Below are positions 1 to 10,400 of a stretch of DNA of 14,128 bases, piece by piece. Position numbers and translations under genes: made by a program. Source of the DNA: Xanthoparmelia taractica (lineage: Eukaryota; Ascomycota; Lecanoromycetes; Lecanorales; Parmeliaceae); assembly GCA_033085395.1 (NCBI GenBank), contig JANQBS010000561.1, positions 1 to 14,128 of the forward strand, read 5' to 3'. Each line of letters begins with the position of its first letter. Position 1 is the stretch's first letter. Below the pieces are notes generated by a model. It was not told the DNA's origin and ran no database searches. It was given only the letters and a program-made list of their open reading frames with translations.

Positions 1-107
1 TAATTATAAAATTCTATAAATAGATTAAAAAGATATAATTTTTTAAAAAAAGTTGAGAAAAAGTTAAAAACGACTATATTTAACAGATATCACACCTTTC
101 CAACCCG
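1..107. mobile_element. MITE copy A, partial (right end only)
   Basis: Positions 1-109 match the reverse complement of 2142-2250 without gaps. I count 5 differences in 109 bases, all transitions. The copy ends with the same terminal motif as the other two copies (CACACCTTTCC.ACCCG), followed by TA at 108-109, the presumed target duplication. The element continues to the left of the window. It is in inverted orientation to copy B. It has no coding capacity. The likely class is a Tc1/mariner-type non-autonomous element, inferred only from the TA flank. Confidence 0.8.
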
Positions 108-109
108 TA

Positions 110-2141
110 CTAATTACGCTTTATTTAATTAAATATATAGATTTAAATTATTAAATAATATTATAAATAAGTTTTTTAAAAATATACGTCTAAGATTATT
201 TTATAGTATCGCTAGTTTTAATAATACGGCTACACTAAAGAAGAAGATATATATAATTAAAAAGATTATCTTAATCGAGTAGTGAATACGCTTCGAGATC
301 GAATTACTAGCTATTAAATATAGTATTCTTTATCGTAATAAAATAAATTTAATAGACTTTATAATCGACTATATTTCGTTCGTCTCTAATATAATATATA
401 CTTCGATTCGATAACGAAATACGTATAAAGAGTTAATCTTTAGCGAGATGCATATTATAAATTAATAATAAAAGATATAAGATTAGCTTTTCTTTAACGC
501 TATTATTATTTTAATTATATTAATAATAAATAAAATATATTTATCTTAAAGATATAAGAATTAATAGACGTGATCGATTTATATTACTATAGATAATCTT
601 AATCGCAAGACGTAGCGCGCTTCTTGGCGTTTAGAATTAATATTATTAAGACTTATACTTATTGTTTATAAGCGTGCTAGAGTAGAGGTTTATTATTACG
701 TAATAGACTATATATTAAGACGTAAGTCGCTATTAACGTCGCTTTGCATATTTTACGCTAATATTAATATTTTTAGCGCTAGAGAAGTACTCTAAGATAG
801 AAATCAATCTAATATACGCGAATAACGCTATTTGAAAATATTATTTTATTCTAGTTATTATAACGATTAATTATAAGAAATAGATACTTATTATCTTTAT
901 TAAGAGTAATCGCTATTATTCTATTTATAAGATCGCTCTCGACGAGCGCGAGAGTTTATATATAAGTTATAAAACTCGTATTTACGATTTAACGAAATTA
1001 TAACTTTTTAAATAACGATATAAATCGTATATTTCAATAGAAATAAATATATATAATATCTTACACTTTAATTAAAAACATTATCTATTTAATATTTACA
1101 TCGCTTAAAAATTTAATATACTATATAACTTCTTTATACACGATATAATAAAGTATATAATAATATAACTTTAGAAAGCGATTAAAGTTAAAAGAATAGA
1201 AATTAAGATATAAAATATATTACATAATCGATTTTAATAAGTCTCTTATTTTACTAATCTTAAAAGATTTTTATATTTTAATCGCGTAAGTTAATAAACG
1301 AGAGAGAATAAAAAAACGATATTGCGATAACTAATATTAATTTTTTCGTTGTTACTTATTAAGAACTTTCTTAATTTACTATAGATAAGTTAAGCGATAA
1401 TCGACTTTATAATATTAATAAGATATCGCTCTTATAATAAAGAAAGTCTAAGATATTTATTTATTACGAAATTTAGAATAAATCTATTAAAGAAAGTCTT
1501 ACGCGAGTATCGATTAATAAATAATAATACAAACGAAGAAAACCTTAACTTCGCTAAATAACACGCTATAAGTTACTATATTATTATTATTTAAGCTAAC
1601 GATATATTAGATAAGTATAATACGTAAATTTTTAAGCACGTATATATAGAGATATTAAAGCGAGTTTATTTCTTAATAAATAAGCGAGAAAAATTTTCAA
1701 ATTAAATAATAAATTATAATATACGAAATATTAATATAATAGCGATAGCGAATATAATTCTATATCGGGAAAGAGAAATAGCTTTAAGAGTTATTAATAA
1801 TTTAGATAATAAATCTATTATTATTAAATATCGTCTAAATCTAGACGACTTAGAGTGAAAGTTTAATTTAATCGACGACGAGTCTATAAAGATATAATAT
1901 AAATATAATTATAAGATATAACGAGAAATAAAGATTATCGTAGATCGACTATAACTTAATAGCTTTATAAAGATCTTTATCTTATTTATTAGAATAGATT
2001 ATATAAAGAATATAAATTACGATAAGCTTTAGTCTAACGTTAATATAGATCGTCGAGAGATTAATTATACTTAAATAAATAATTACTTTAGAAGTATTTT
2101 TAAATTATTACTAGCTAAAAGATTATAAGTAATAACTTATT
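110..2141 (+). mobile_element. Plavaka-type DNA transposon relic (RIP-damaged)
   Basis: This stretch lies between MITE copies A and B and contains the remains of one large plus-strand transposase. I see no element termini of its own; the inverted repeats around it are explained by the two MITEs. Positions 110-288 and roughly 880-1270 give no readable protein and are taken as more heavily damaged parts of the same element. Plavaka elements are assigned to the CACTA (CMC) group of fungal DNA transposons. Confidence 0.7.
289..2130 (+). pseudogene. Plavaka-like transposase, multiply broken
   Basis: The protein would be a cut-and-paste transposase. The first part reads in the frame of position 289 up to about 870. 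At 445-471 it gives E-M-H-I-I-N followed by three consecutive TAA codons, exactly where Plavaka transposases have the conserved EMHTADWWW-type motif. Next come a stretch matching the ATxxPxxLxxDKTxL segment (about 500-545) and YITIDNLNRK (580-609), matching the YLTIGN motif. The second part reads one frame over, from about 1280. RYRSYNKESLRYLF (about 1421-1462) precedes NLNFAK-stop-H (1541-1564, the family's FNFPKxH motif), then LINKREKFSN (1673-1702), the NKRE segment. Charged C-terminal sequence continues to about 2130. In-frame stops fall mostly where Gln or Trp is expected. At least one frameshift lies between 870 and 1280. The family call rests on motif order and spacing recognised by eye. 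The gene is certainly dead. Confidence 0.75.
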
Positions 2142-2143
2142 TA

Positions 2144-2164
2144 CGGGTCGGAAAGGTGTGGTAT
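2144..2164 (+). repeat. MITE B left terminal inverted repeat
   Basis: Perfect 21-bp inverted partner of 2395-2415. The same motif occurs as the element end in copy A (with RIP-like transitions) and in copy C. Confidence 0.85.
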
Positions 2165-2394
2165 CTGTTGAACATAGTCGTTTTTAACTTTTTCTTAACT
2201 TTTTTTAAAAAATTATATCTTTTTAATCTATTTATAGAATTTTATAATTACATAAGCATTCGCTTAAGCGTTTTACATATTTTTAGAATATAAAAAAATA
2301 TTACGTAATATATTTATTAAAAACCTAATGGGAGTATGGGATATCTTATACCTTTCGGTATAGTATTCGAAAAACTGGTCCCATACCATCAAAT

Positions 2395-2415
2395 ATACCA
2401 CACCTTTCCGACCCG
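2395..2415 (-). repeat. MITE B right terminal inverted repeat
   Basis: Perfect 21-bp inverted partner of 2144-2164, followed by TA at 2416-2417. Confidence 0.85.
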
Positions 2416-2417
2416 TA

Positions 2418-3237
2418 CGAAGATCGTTCGAATTGAATCTTATTAGAATCTTATCGCTTTAATTAAGATATAAATTCGTGTATAAGCTTACATTAAGCGA
2501 ATAATAAAAATAAAGTTAATTATTATAATATCGACTCGTTCTACGATTAAATTATTTATAATATATAATAATAATATTTCTAATAATAGAGATTTTCTCT
2601 TCGAGCTCGAATACTTTTAAAATTTTAAATTAAAAGAAGAAGTACTATCTTATCTAATTAACTTCTCTATATTATTTAATTAAATCTTTAATATATACGA
2701 TATACTAATACTATTACTTCGTAAAATATATTTTAATTCGATTATTAAGTATAAGTAGAAAGATACTTATATAATAGAATTAGTATATATTTCGCTTATC
2801 GCTAATAATATTAGCTCTTGAAAGAAGACTCTACGAAAGAGTATTATACTTATTATAATAGCTTATGCGATTATAACGAAGTCTTCGATAGATTATTATA
2901 AAGTAGCTTCTTTTAAAGTTAATCTATTAATTACTCTCTTTAACTTATTTATCTCTTTAATAATTATAGATTTAATATTAAAATATATTATATATAACGA
3001 CGTTATAGTCTATAATATACTTTAGATTACTACTATTATAGTAATTATAATCGATAATCTCTCTAAGATCTAAATAAATTAGAGTATTATAGTTAATATT
3101 TCGAAAGAAGAATAACTATCGATATCTTTAAAGTCTTTTATAGATCTTAAGTTTATTAAGATATATCTCGTTAATTAAAAAAGTAAGAAAGTTATTAATA
3201 AAATATTCGATAAGCTATATTAATAAGATAAGATAAT
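2418..3237 (+). pseudogene. G2 gypsy pol, piece 1: protease-RT linker and RT N-terminus
   Basis: One frame (codons at positions equal to 2 modulo 3) reads through the whole piece with scattered TAA/TAG/TGA. RDFLFELEYF (2588-2617) matches the RDFLFEP motif between protease and RT in ascomycete gypsy polyproteins. Near the end, KKVINKIFDKLY (about 3185-3223) matches the segment just before the RT fingers (the VIDKVFDELH type). The frame then runs into the insertion at 3238 and resumes at 10553 without a shift. Gag and the protease active site are not present. The piece abuts MITE B on the left. Confidence 0.75.
3233..3237. repeat. Target site duplication of G1, left copy
   Basis: ATAAT, identical to 10548-10552 on the other side of the G1 LTRs. 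A 5-bp duplication is the usual length for gypsy integrases. Confidence 0.85.
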
Positions 3238-3384
3238 TATAATAGTAATAAGTGTATTTAGTTAGGTGGGTGTAAGTCTTGATTATTCTAAGTTGGAAAA
3301 TTCTATCTAAGTTAGCTAGCCAAGCACTTGCCTTAGCCAATTTCTTGATTGGCTAATTGGCTTGGCAAGTGCGTTTTCGTGATA
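3238..3384 (-). repeat. G1 3' LTR (left)
   Basis: 147 bp, the same length as the right LTR with no gaps. I count about 16 differences, of which 14 are transitions. In sense orientation the LTR began with TG and ended with CA: the right copy keeps TGTTACG at its start, while here TG has become TA. It carries a compound hairpin: GCACTTGCC (3324-3332) with GGCAAGTGC (3364-3372), enclosing TTAGCCAA (3333-3340) with TTGGCTAA (3349-3356). Confidence 0.9.
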
Positions 3385-3706
3385 GCATTCAATGAAATAG
3401 AAAAAAAACGCGAGCGACCTCGCTTGCTATTATATATATGTTGAAGTGTTTAGAAAAATAATAATAGTATACTAAAATTGACGGATAATAAGTGATAGTA
3501 AGGTCTTTTCGACGGCTAAATTATATAGTTAGAATATTAGTAGTAAAATAATAATAGTCACAATGCAATTAATTCGTTATGTCACAAAATAACGATTATA
3601 TATTGTTATTTTTTTAAATCACATAAACGTTATCGAGTAGAGAGAAATTTTTCTCGGTTAATAATACTCGTTGAACGTTTAAATATAGTGATAATAGATA
3701 TTTAGT
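3385..3706 (-). other. G1 3' untranslated region
   Basis: 322 bases between the end of the pol frame and the 3' LTR. No coding frame is seen. This part is less depleted in CpA/TpG than the body of the element. A run of eight A on the plus strand (about 3402-3409) lies near the LTR, so the minus strand is T-rich here. No polypurine tract in the sense direction was found. Confidence 0.6.
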
Positions 3707-3943
3707 TTACGAAGGCATTAATGAAGTAGCGATATTATGCTTTCTTGAACGATCTCTCTCTTTTGCTGAGATTGTAGAAGTAAGTGCAAATGTAGGTGTA
3801 ATAGCTCGAATTCTAGCTACTTTCTCCATATATTTCTTCATTAACTTAGGAGCATTATTAAGATTCTTAATGTTATATCACTAATTATATTTAGAATTAT
3901 ATTTCTTTTATCTTATTAAATATTTTATAGTTAGATTATATTC
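3707..3943 (-). pseudogene. G1 C-terminal chromodomain and pol tail
   Basis: This reads R-E-Y-N-L-T-I-K-Y-L-I-R-stop-K-K-Y-N-S-K-Y-N, then two stops, then YNIKNLNNAPKLMKKY. It is the chromodomain pattern of fungal chromoviruses (YLVKWKGY..E.N.WY.VKNL.NA.EL...Y), with Trp codons turned into TAA and TGA. Such domains bind modified histone tails and guide integration. The last 44 codons (3841 back to 3707, starting MKKYMEKVARIRAI) are open without a stop, a rare undamaged stretch; this is the polyprotein tail, not a separate small gene. It lies next to the 3' untranslated region. Confidence 0.75.
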
Positions 3944-6900
3944 TCTCTTAATAATTCGTTTATTAAGAAATCGTTTAATTTCTAAATTAATAGTATTATT
4001 ATTATTAATAAAAATAGATAAGATATATAAAGATCGAGAGCGTTGAAAAGATCGTTTTATACGTAGAATAAGACTTTAATTATATTATCATAAAAATAAG
4101 ATAAACTCTTTATTTTATAAGAATAATAAGTCTATAAATAAGTTTATCTATTCTATTTATTATTTAAAAAGAATCGATATATTATTATAATAGCTTATTA
4201 ATAATATTAAGAATAGAGAAAATCTTATAATCTTTATATAGTCGAAGAAATACTTATTCTATTATCTTAAGAAATATTAATTAATACTTTCTATCGTAAT
4301 AAAATTTATTAGATATTTAAGTAAAATTAATTATATCTTTAATTATAATTTATATAAAGATATAATTAATTTTAATTAGTAAACAAAGTAAATTTAAAGA
4401 TCTATTTAAAATAAAATCGTAAGTTACTTCGCTCGCTATAATTCTAGAAGAGACGAAATTATTTAAAAAGATTTATATTCGTAATAGAATTTTTTATTAT
4501 AAAGAAGATTTATTAAGAGTATATACGAAGTATCTTAAAGCTATCTTAATAGTTTAATAAATACTTTCGCTCGTATTATTAATCTATAAATAATAGATTA
4601 TTAAATAAAATAGAGAAATCTTTAATAGTTTAAAAAGCGTTTCTTAAAGCTTCGAAAGAAATTTTCTATCTCGATCGCTAATAATAACTTTTAAGATTCT
4701 TTAATTAATAATATTAAGTCGATTTAAAAGTACGTTTATTTAATTAAATAACTTTTATAAACTTATAAATAATAAACATAATACAATTTAATCTATAATT
4801 TAATAGAGATAATATTAAAATAAAGTTATTTATTAAAGTATAAAAAGACACGAGCGAAGATAAGATTAACTATAAACTATCGTAAGATACGTATCTTCTT
4901 ATCTATAGAATTAAACACTTTAGATAATATTAAATAAAGTCTTATAAGTACTTTATAATTTTATAAATATATTAAGATTAGTAATAGTTTAATAATATCT
5001 CTAAAAGTTAAAATATTCTTTTTTATATATTAAAATAAGAATATTTTTTATTAGTAAAGAGAAAATATAAAGTTATTATTAATTAATAATTCTATTAATA
5101 TAAAAGATAAGATCTCGCTATATTTCGTAAGTGAGACTTTACTATTCTTGCTCTCGCTATTGATTTTCTTTCGATCGAGATAAAAAACAAGAGTTAATAT
5201 TAGTAGTAAAGAGATACTTTTCTCGCACGAAAGATAAAGAAGCTACGTTCTCGCTAATTAGACTATTATTATTATCTAGCTCTTTTTTAATAATTATTCT
5301 ATTAATAGTCTTAAACGCATTTCTTATGAAACGAAGTACTTATTTCTATTAAACTTGCGATATAGAGAGTATTTAACTTCGAATAATAATAAGGTAGCGA
5401 GTTATCTTTATTTAGACTTATAAGTCTTAATAGAGTATTAGATATAATATATTCTTTGCTAGATTTGTAAGAAATAATTAGATTAAATTACTTTAAGAAT
5501 TAAGTAGCTCGAATTAAATAAATATTTATTCGCATTATTAATCTAATTAAAATAATCGAATTTTGCTTTATAATATTAATAATAATAGAATAATCAATCT
5601 ATGTTCTTATAGAATACTTTAAAGATTCGATTATATATCTTATTTTCTTTAAATATTAAATAAGATTAGTAATCTTTAATCTCGTAGATTAATAATTTCT
5701 TTCTATTATAGTTAAAAGTCTTAATAGAAAAAGAATAGACTTCGTTTCTATACGAGAAGATTATTTATTTTTACATTTATTTGATTTAATATAAAAGACT
5801 ATTATCTTAAAATTAAACTCTTTTAAGATATTTAAATTAATTTATAAAGTTCGAGTATTATTAAAATATATTAGAATTATTAATTAAGATAGTATTTCTT
5901 AAAGAAGCTAAAAAGAAGTTAATTGCTTCTCTAAAGCTATAGATAGCTTTATTTTAAAAGAGTATTATTTTCGCTAACGTTTAAAATTCAATACTTTTTT
6001 AAGAAGTAATATTTTAAGATTTTATAAAAATTATATTAATTATATATAGAAATAAACGTATTAACGCAAATAGCTAATTAATCTTAAATAATATTCGAGT
6101 TTTTTTTTAAAGTATTAGAATATTATAAGTTTAAGATAACTTTAAGCTTATCTTCTAATAAAATTAAGTTAAAAAAATTAACTTTTTTATCTAATAAATT
6201 AACGTTCGAATATCTTAAAAAGACTTTTATAAAAAATAAAAAAAATAAAAAAACTTATAAAAAGCTTAAATAGTTAACGAAGATCTTATAAGTACTATTA
6301 AAATATTCTAATACTTATAATTATATTATTAATATAAGCTTTTACGTTAAAAATATATCGTAAAATCTTATCGATTTAACATTAAATATAAGTAATCGAA
6401 TTTATATAACTTATAATTAAAACATTAAAAGTTTCTTAATTTTTATAATTTATAATAATCTATATATAGCGATAATTTAAATGCACTCGTTATTAATAGA
6501 AAAACGAAGTAATATCGATTATTAAAATAAAATTACAATTAATTAATAATTTAATTATATTCTATTAAAGAGATATTAAATATATATCTCGAAGTAATAA
6601 ATCGTTTAAATCTCGAATATTAATTATTAATCTTTTCTTAATAATATTATTAAATAATATTTTTTATATAACGAATATCGAATAAAAGAAGAATATAGAA
6701 TCTTTAATATATTTAAGTCTTTTCTATTTATATAGCTTATTAAAGACTTTATTAATTATTTCTTAATCTCGTACGCCTAAGAAATAGATTTTAATTTTCT
6801 TATTAATCTTAATTTATTAGTTATCTCTTAATAAAAACTTTATTTATTTCTCTTCTAATATCTTAATAAAATTAATATCTTATTAGATCTATAAGAATTC

Positions 6901-7620
6901 GTTAACTAGATTAACTAATGTAACTCTAGTCTGTATATTCCCGATAATTATAACTTTATTTAATAGCTTATTTTCTTTAGTTAATAAGAAAGCTAATTAA
7001 TTTAAGCTGAAGTCTATACTTAAATTTATAACTATTTTCGTTAAGACGAATTTAGATTCGATATTAATTTAAAAGTAATTTTCGTAGTTTATTTCGAGAA
7101 TATTTTTAAGTCTTAATTTCTTTAAAATTTAAATAAATATATTAGACTTATTTCGAACTAGAATTTTAATTATTATATAATTAATTAAATAAGCGAATAT
7201 TATTAAATTCGTCTATACTATTAACTTAAATAAGAAATTATAATTATTAGATAGATTAATTTTCTTAATTATCTCGCTATACGAAGGCACGAAAATAAAT
7301 AATTTAATATAGATCTTTCTTCGAATAAACTCGCCTCAAGATCGAGTAATAATATTAATCGTATTGCTATAATTATTAATCCTTACTTTCTTAATAACTA
7401 TATTAATAATAATTTCTTTAGACTTAATAATATTATTTTTTAATAAGTATTTTAACACGTAAGTTATCGATAATATATAATTTTCTACGGAGATATATAA
7501 GTATTTTCCGAGCTTAATTATTAATTTTAGAAAAATAGATATCTTACGTAATATACTTCGAAGTCTTATACTTAAAAGCATTAATTCTATATACTCACAA
7601 AGATATTATTATTCTAAAGA
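3707..7620 (-). pseudogene. G1 gypsy pol: protease/linker, RT, RNase H, integrase, chromodomain
   Basis: Sense is right to left. The region 7581-7336 is open for 81 residues but shows no clear D-S/T-G protease triad; by position it is protease or linker. RT: KRLIINIRDLNDLLLRDIYL around 6630-6570 matches the family's RVVVDIRGLNxLxxPDAYP block, and YINN at 6336-6325 sits where YIDD belongs, both Asp codons having become AAT. RNase H: ERNY with the following TELEIAGLVW-like block near 5705-5665, then a DHSAI-type segment, and SLNKDNSLP (about 5418-5391) after the DALSRL-type end. Integrase: the SDRDxKF block and a following SERT-like block survive only as shadows around 4680-4550. The frame ends at a TAA at 3709-3707. 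Many internal TAA/TAG stand at Gln and Trp positions. The enzyme order excludes copia. Confidence 0.85.
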
Positions 7621-8280
7621 TAGCTATATTCGAATATTATTAAGAATATTATAATTTATCTATTAAACTTATATTATATTCGATATTAATATAAACTTTA
7701 TTCTCTTAATTAATAGAATCGAGTTTAATTTCGAAAAATAAAATTATTTCTTAAATTCTAATTAGAAGCGATAAACTTAATAATTTTTAATTACTCGTTA
7801 GCGGAGTTAAAAGACCTTATAAGTTACTTATTAGCGAAGTTAAAAGACTTTATAAATATTACTTCGTTAATATAAACGTGCTTTTTAGAATAGTTAATAC
7901 GCAAATACTTATATAATTTAATCTTAAATTAAAAGAATTTCTAATAGTTTCGATAATAGATTTCGATTTTTATAAAGTCGATAAACTAATTATTATTTAA
8001 TTATATAGAAAGCTTAGAATTATACTTAGAATTAGCATAATATATCTTATTCTTATATTAATCTTCGTCTATAAAGTAAGAGTATTTAATATTAGTATTT
8101 TCTTTCTAATAGTTTAAACTTTAAGCTTATTTATTATATTCTAATTTAGCATTTTTATTAATAATAGATATTTAATAAATAGCTACTTTCGAATAATTTA
8201 TAGTATTAAATTAAGATCTTTAATTACTTTAATTTTATTAAAAATCTTAGACTAATCTTAAAGAAAATTACTATTCTTAA
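7621..8280 (-). other. G1 gag-pol junction region, unreadable
   Basis: Very AT-rich sequence between the Gln-rich gag tail and the protease/linker region. By position it should hold the gag zinc knuckle and the start of pol. I could not recognise either on the minus strand, and there is no sign of another inserted element. Confidence 0.4.
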
Positions 8281-9560
8281 TTATTAAATAAAGATCGATT
8301 TAAGATCGAATTTAATACGTTTAAAGCGACGATTTATAGAGACTAACGAGATATTTATTAAGCGTTTTACTGCGAATTTAAATAAATATTTTAATTATTA
8401 AATTAACGAGGAAATAATTAAGTTAATTAAGCGTTTTAACTTTTATATTAATTGTTAATTTAACGAAAAAACTACAAAAAGTAAGATCGCTAATATTAAT
8501 TATTAGAACCTACACTTTACTAAGATTGAAATTAAAATTATTGAGAAAATTGCTATTATAAACGAGGTTAATACTAATTAGAAATATTTCTATTACTATT
8601 ACTCTAATTTTAAGAAGGACGATTCTAAGAAGACTTCGTAGAAAACCTATACATTCTCGAATTATATCTACTTGCATAAATTTATTAATTATACTTAAGA
8701 TTATTTATCTCCTTAAGAGAATTATATAAAATAATTCAATTCTTTAATCTTCTTAAATTACGTGCTAGCTTAATATCTAGATTATTATAAATTATACTAA
8801 GCTAATTTTTGACGCTAATTAAATTAATATCTTTTAAAGCATATAAGATTTTTTATATATACTCTCGAGACTCTCTTTTATCAATAATATCTCTTAAGAT
8901 ATATCTCTTCTTTAATAATAAATTAATTATTATATTAATAAATACTTTAAATTATTTAATTAGTATTCTCTTTTACTTATTTAATTTATTTCCGAGCTTT
9001 ATAAAACGCTTATTATTATTAAAAAGCTCACTTAATTATTACTTTAAAGTAGACTATTTAAAATAAGTTTAGAGATTCGTATAAACCAGCTTATTACTCT
9101 TAATACTAGCTATATTACAAGTATACTCTAGAAATAAATATATATCTCGAAAGTAGATCTCTTTTAATATATTCTTTATTAAAAAAGCATCGAAAATTAT
9201 TAACTTATTCTTATATATCGAATTAAAAAATCTTATATTACTAGCATTTTATCTATTAACTAATATAAATACTATTTCTACTATAACATTAATATTATTC
9301 TATTCTAGCGATCCTCGCTTATTAGATAATTTAGATACGCTACGTAAAAGATCTTATAAACTAGTTTATTATTATTATAAAAAGTCGATATTCTATTAGT
9401 TAATATCGTTATTTTTAATTATATTAAAAGTATTTAAAGTATCTTTAGAAGTAGAATTTATGCTTAAATTTAAAGTAAGATTCGATATAAAATTGATAAT
9501 AGTTAAATTATTAGAATTAGAGTTAGTGACGAAAGAATTTCTAATAAAAGAATTATTAAT
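8281..9560 (-). pseudogene. G1 gag relic with Gln-rich tail
   Basis: Reading the minus strand from about 9060 to 8790 gives a Lys/Glu/Arg-rich, probably coiled-coil stretch. It includes FIKLGNKLNK, then LRDIIDKRESREYI, then KILYALKDINLISVKN, with TAA at likely Gln positions. The same frame continues through SLKEINNLKYN (about 8720-8690) into a low-complexity Ser/Asn/Pro/Arg segment (to about 8530) peppered with TAA codons. This is what a Gln-rich gag linker looks like after CAA/CAG codons mutate to TAA/TAG. Gag is the structural protein of the virus-like particle. The N-terminus upstream of about 9100 is only faintly readable and no start codon is identified. The open plus-strand frame at 8809-9066 is its antisense shadow. 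Confidence 0.65.
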
Positions 9561-9959
9561 AATAAAACTTTTTAAAGATAAAAAATAAGATATATCGTTA
9601 ATAGAAGAAGATTCTCTTAATCTTCTTAATAACTAAATATTAATCTTAAATCTAATTAAAGTAATCTTAAAAATCAATTAATTAAGTGCTTAATTAATAG
9701 ATTAATTTAATATCTTAATAGATATAGAATAAGCTCTTATATGTACGTTACGAGCTAATAATATTATTTCTTTTACGATCTTTAAAGACCTAAAATTAAT
9801 TCTAATAATATTAATAATAAATTATTTAATATCGTCGATAACGAGATTAATAAAAGCGTGATTAGAGTGTAGAAATTCGTCTATTTAAAAGGTTAAAATA
9901 ATAATATTTTAAGAGATAGGATTTAGGGCTAACGAAGCTAGAATAATAATCTTCTTAAT

Positions 9960-10383
9960 AATGAAGAGATAGTATTATATTAACAAAAAAGACTTGTTAT
10001 TAATATAAAGGTGTCTATTATAAGAATTAAAATTCTCTCTTATTATGCAATTAATAGTATAATATTTCCCTTCTTTTCTTTTCAATTATAGTAAGAATAG
10101 CGAGATAAGTAGCTTAAAAGGGGCGGCAACGTGCTTGAAACGACAGTGATATTGTTAATAACAGTAGCAATATAGTAATGCAGCAATAATAAGTGAGCTG
10201 CAGCGATAATAGTAATAATAGTGAGTGTAAGGGAGATTTCGATCGTCCGGGTAAGAATTCCGATGATTTTATATGCGGATCTTATTAGATAGAATATAGT
10301 TCTCCGCGAAGAAGAGTTATTTCAATCAAGCAATAATAAAGCAATGATAAAGAATCTCCTGGAATAGCTAATAACAGCTATTT
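9960..10383 (-). other. G1 leader (5' untranslated region)
   Basis: The region between the primer binding site and gag is less RIP-damaged than the body, keeping many CpA/TpG steps and some GC-rich words (GGGGCGGCAACG near 10121, CGATCGTCCGGG near 10240). Between about 10140 and 10230 it is a degenerate trinucleotide tract (mixes of AAT/AGT/GCA units). No protein frame is supported; the exact gag start is unknown. Confidence 0.5.
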
Positions 10384-10397
10384 GAGCGTTGCTACCA
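10384..10397 (-). other. G1 primer binding site
   Basis: On the minus strand, TGGTAGCAACGCTC begins 3 bases after the end of the 5' LTR (10401). TGG pairs with the CCA end of a tRNA. TGGTAGC is what a tRNA starting with AGC would require, and initiator Met tRNAs of many fungi begin that way, but the match beyond the first 7 bases is not verified. This site fixes the element's minus orientation. Confidence 0.7.
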
Positions 10398-10400
10398 TAC

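Larger units (their letters stand above)
2142..2417. mobile_element. MITE copy B, complete
   Basis: A complete small element bounded by TA on both sides (2142-2143 and 2416-2417). It has perfect 21-bp terminal inverted repeats at 2144-2164 and 2395-2415, beginning CGGGTCGGAAAGGTGTGGTA. The body is 272 bp and non-coding. Its left 109 bases match copy A and its right 76 bases match copy C, both inverted. Near the right end are internal hairpins: GTATGGGA (2334-2341) with TCCCATAC (2379-2386), and TATACC (2347-2352) with GGTATA (2357-2362). A palindrome CGCTTAAGCG lies at 2261-2270. Size, perfect ends and TA flank suit a Tc1/mariner-type MITE; no autonomous partner is visible here. It sits at the border between the Plavaka relic and gypsy relic G2. 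Confidence 0.85.

Noticed and set aside
1..2250. A single 2.25-kb DNA transposon with 109-bp terminal inverted repeats
   Set aside because: The inverted repeats are halves of two separate MITE copies. The shared terminal motif with TA lies at the side facing the interior, and copy B is complete at 2142-2417.
3707..3841. The 44-codon undamaged minus frame as a small separate gene
   Set aside because: The frame is continuous with the chromodomain just upstream, so it is the tail of the G1 polyprotein.
7336..7581. The open minus-strand frame as an independent gene, or as a copia integrase
   Set aside because: It resembles an integrase only loosely. RNase H and integrase of gypsy type follow downstream on the same strand, so it is part of the G1 protease/linker region.
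8280..8700. A plus-strand gag or zinc-knuckle protein (Lys/Asn-rich reading)
   Set aside because: The plus frame reads plausibly, but the minus frame continues directly from the gag coiled coil and its stops are explained by Gln codons. No Cys spacing of a knuckle is preserved on either strand.
8809..9066. The 85-codon plus-strand open frame as a membrane protein
   Set aside because: Its Leu/Ile/Phe/Ser-rich content is the antisense of a Lys/Glu/Arg-rich gag stretch on the minus strand, which continues in frame into the gag tail.
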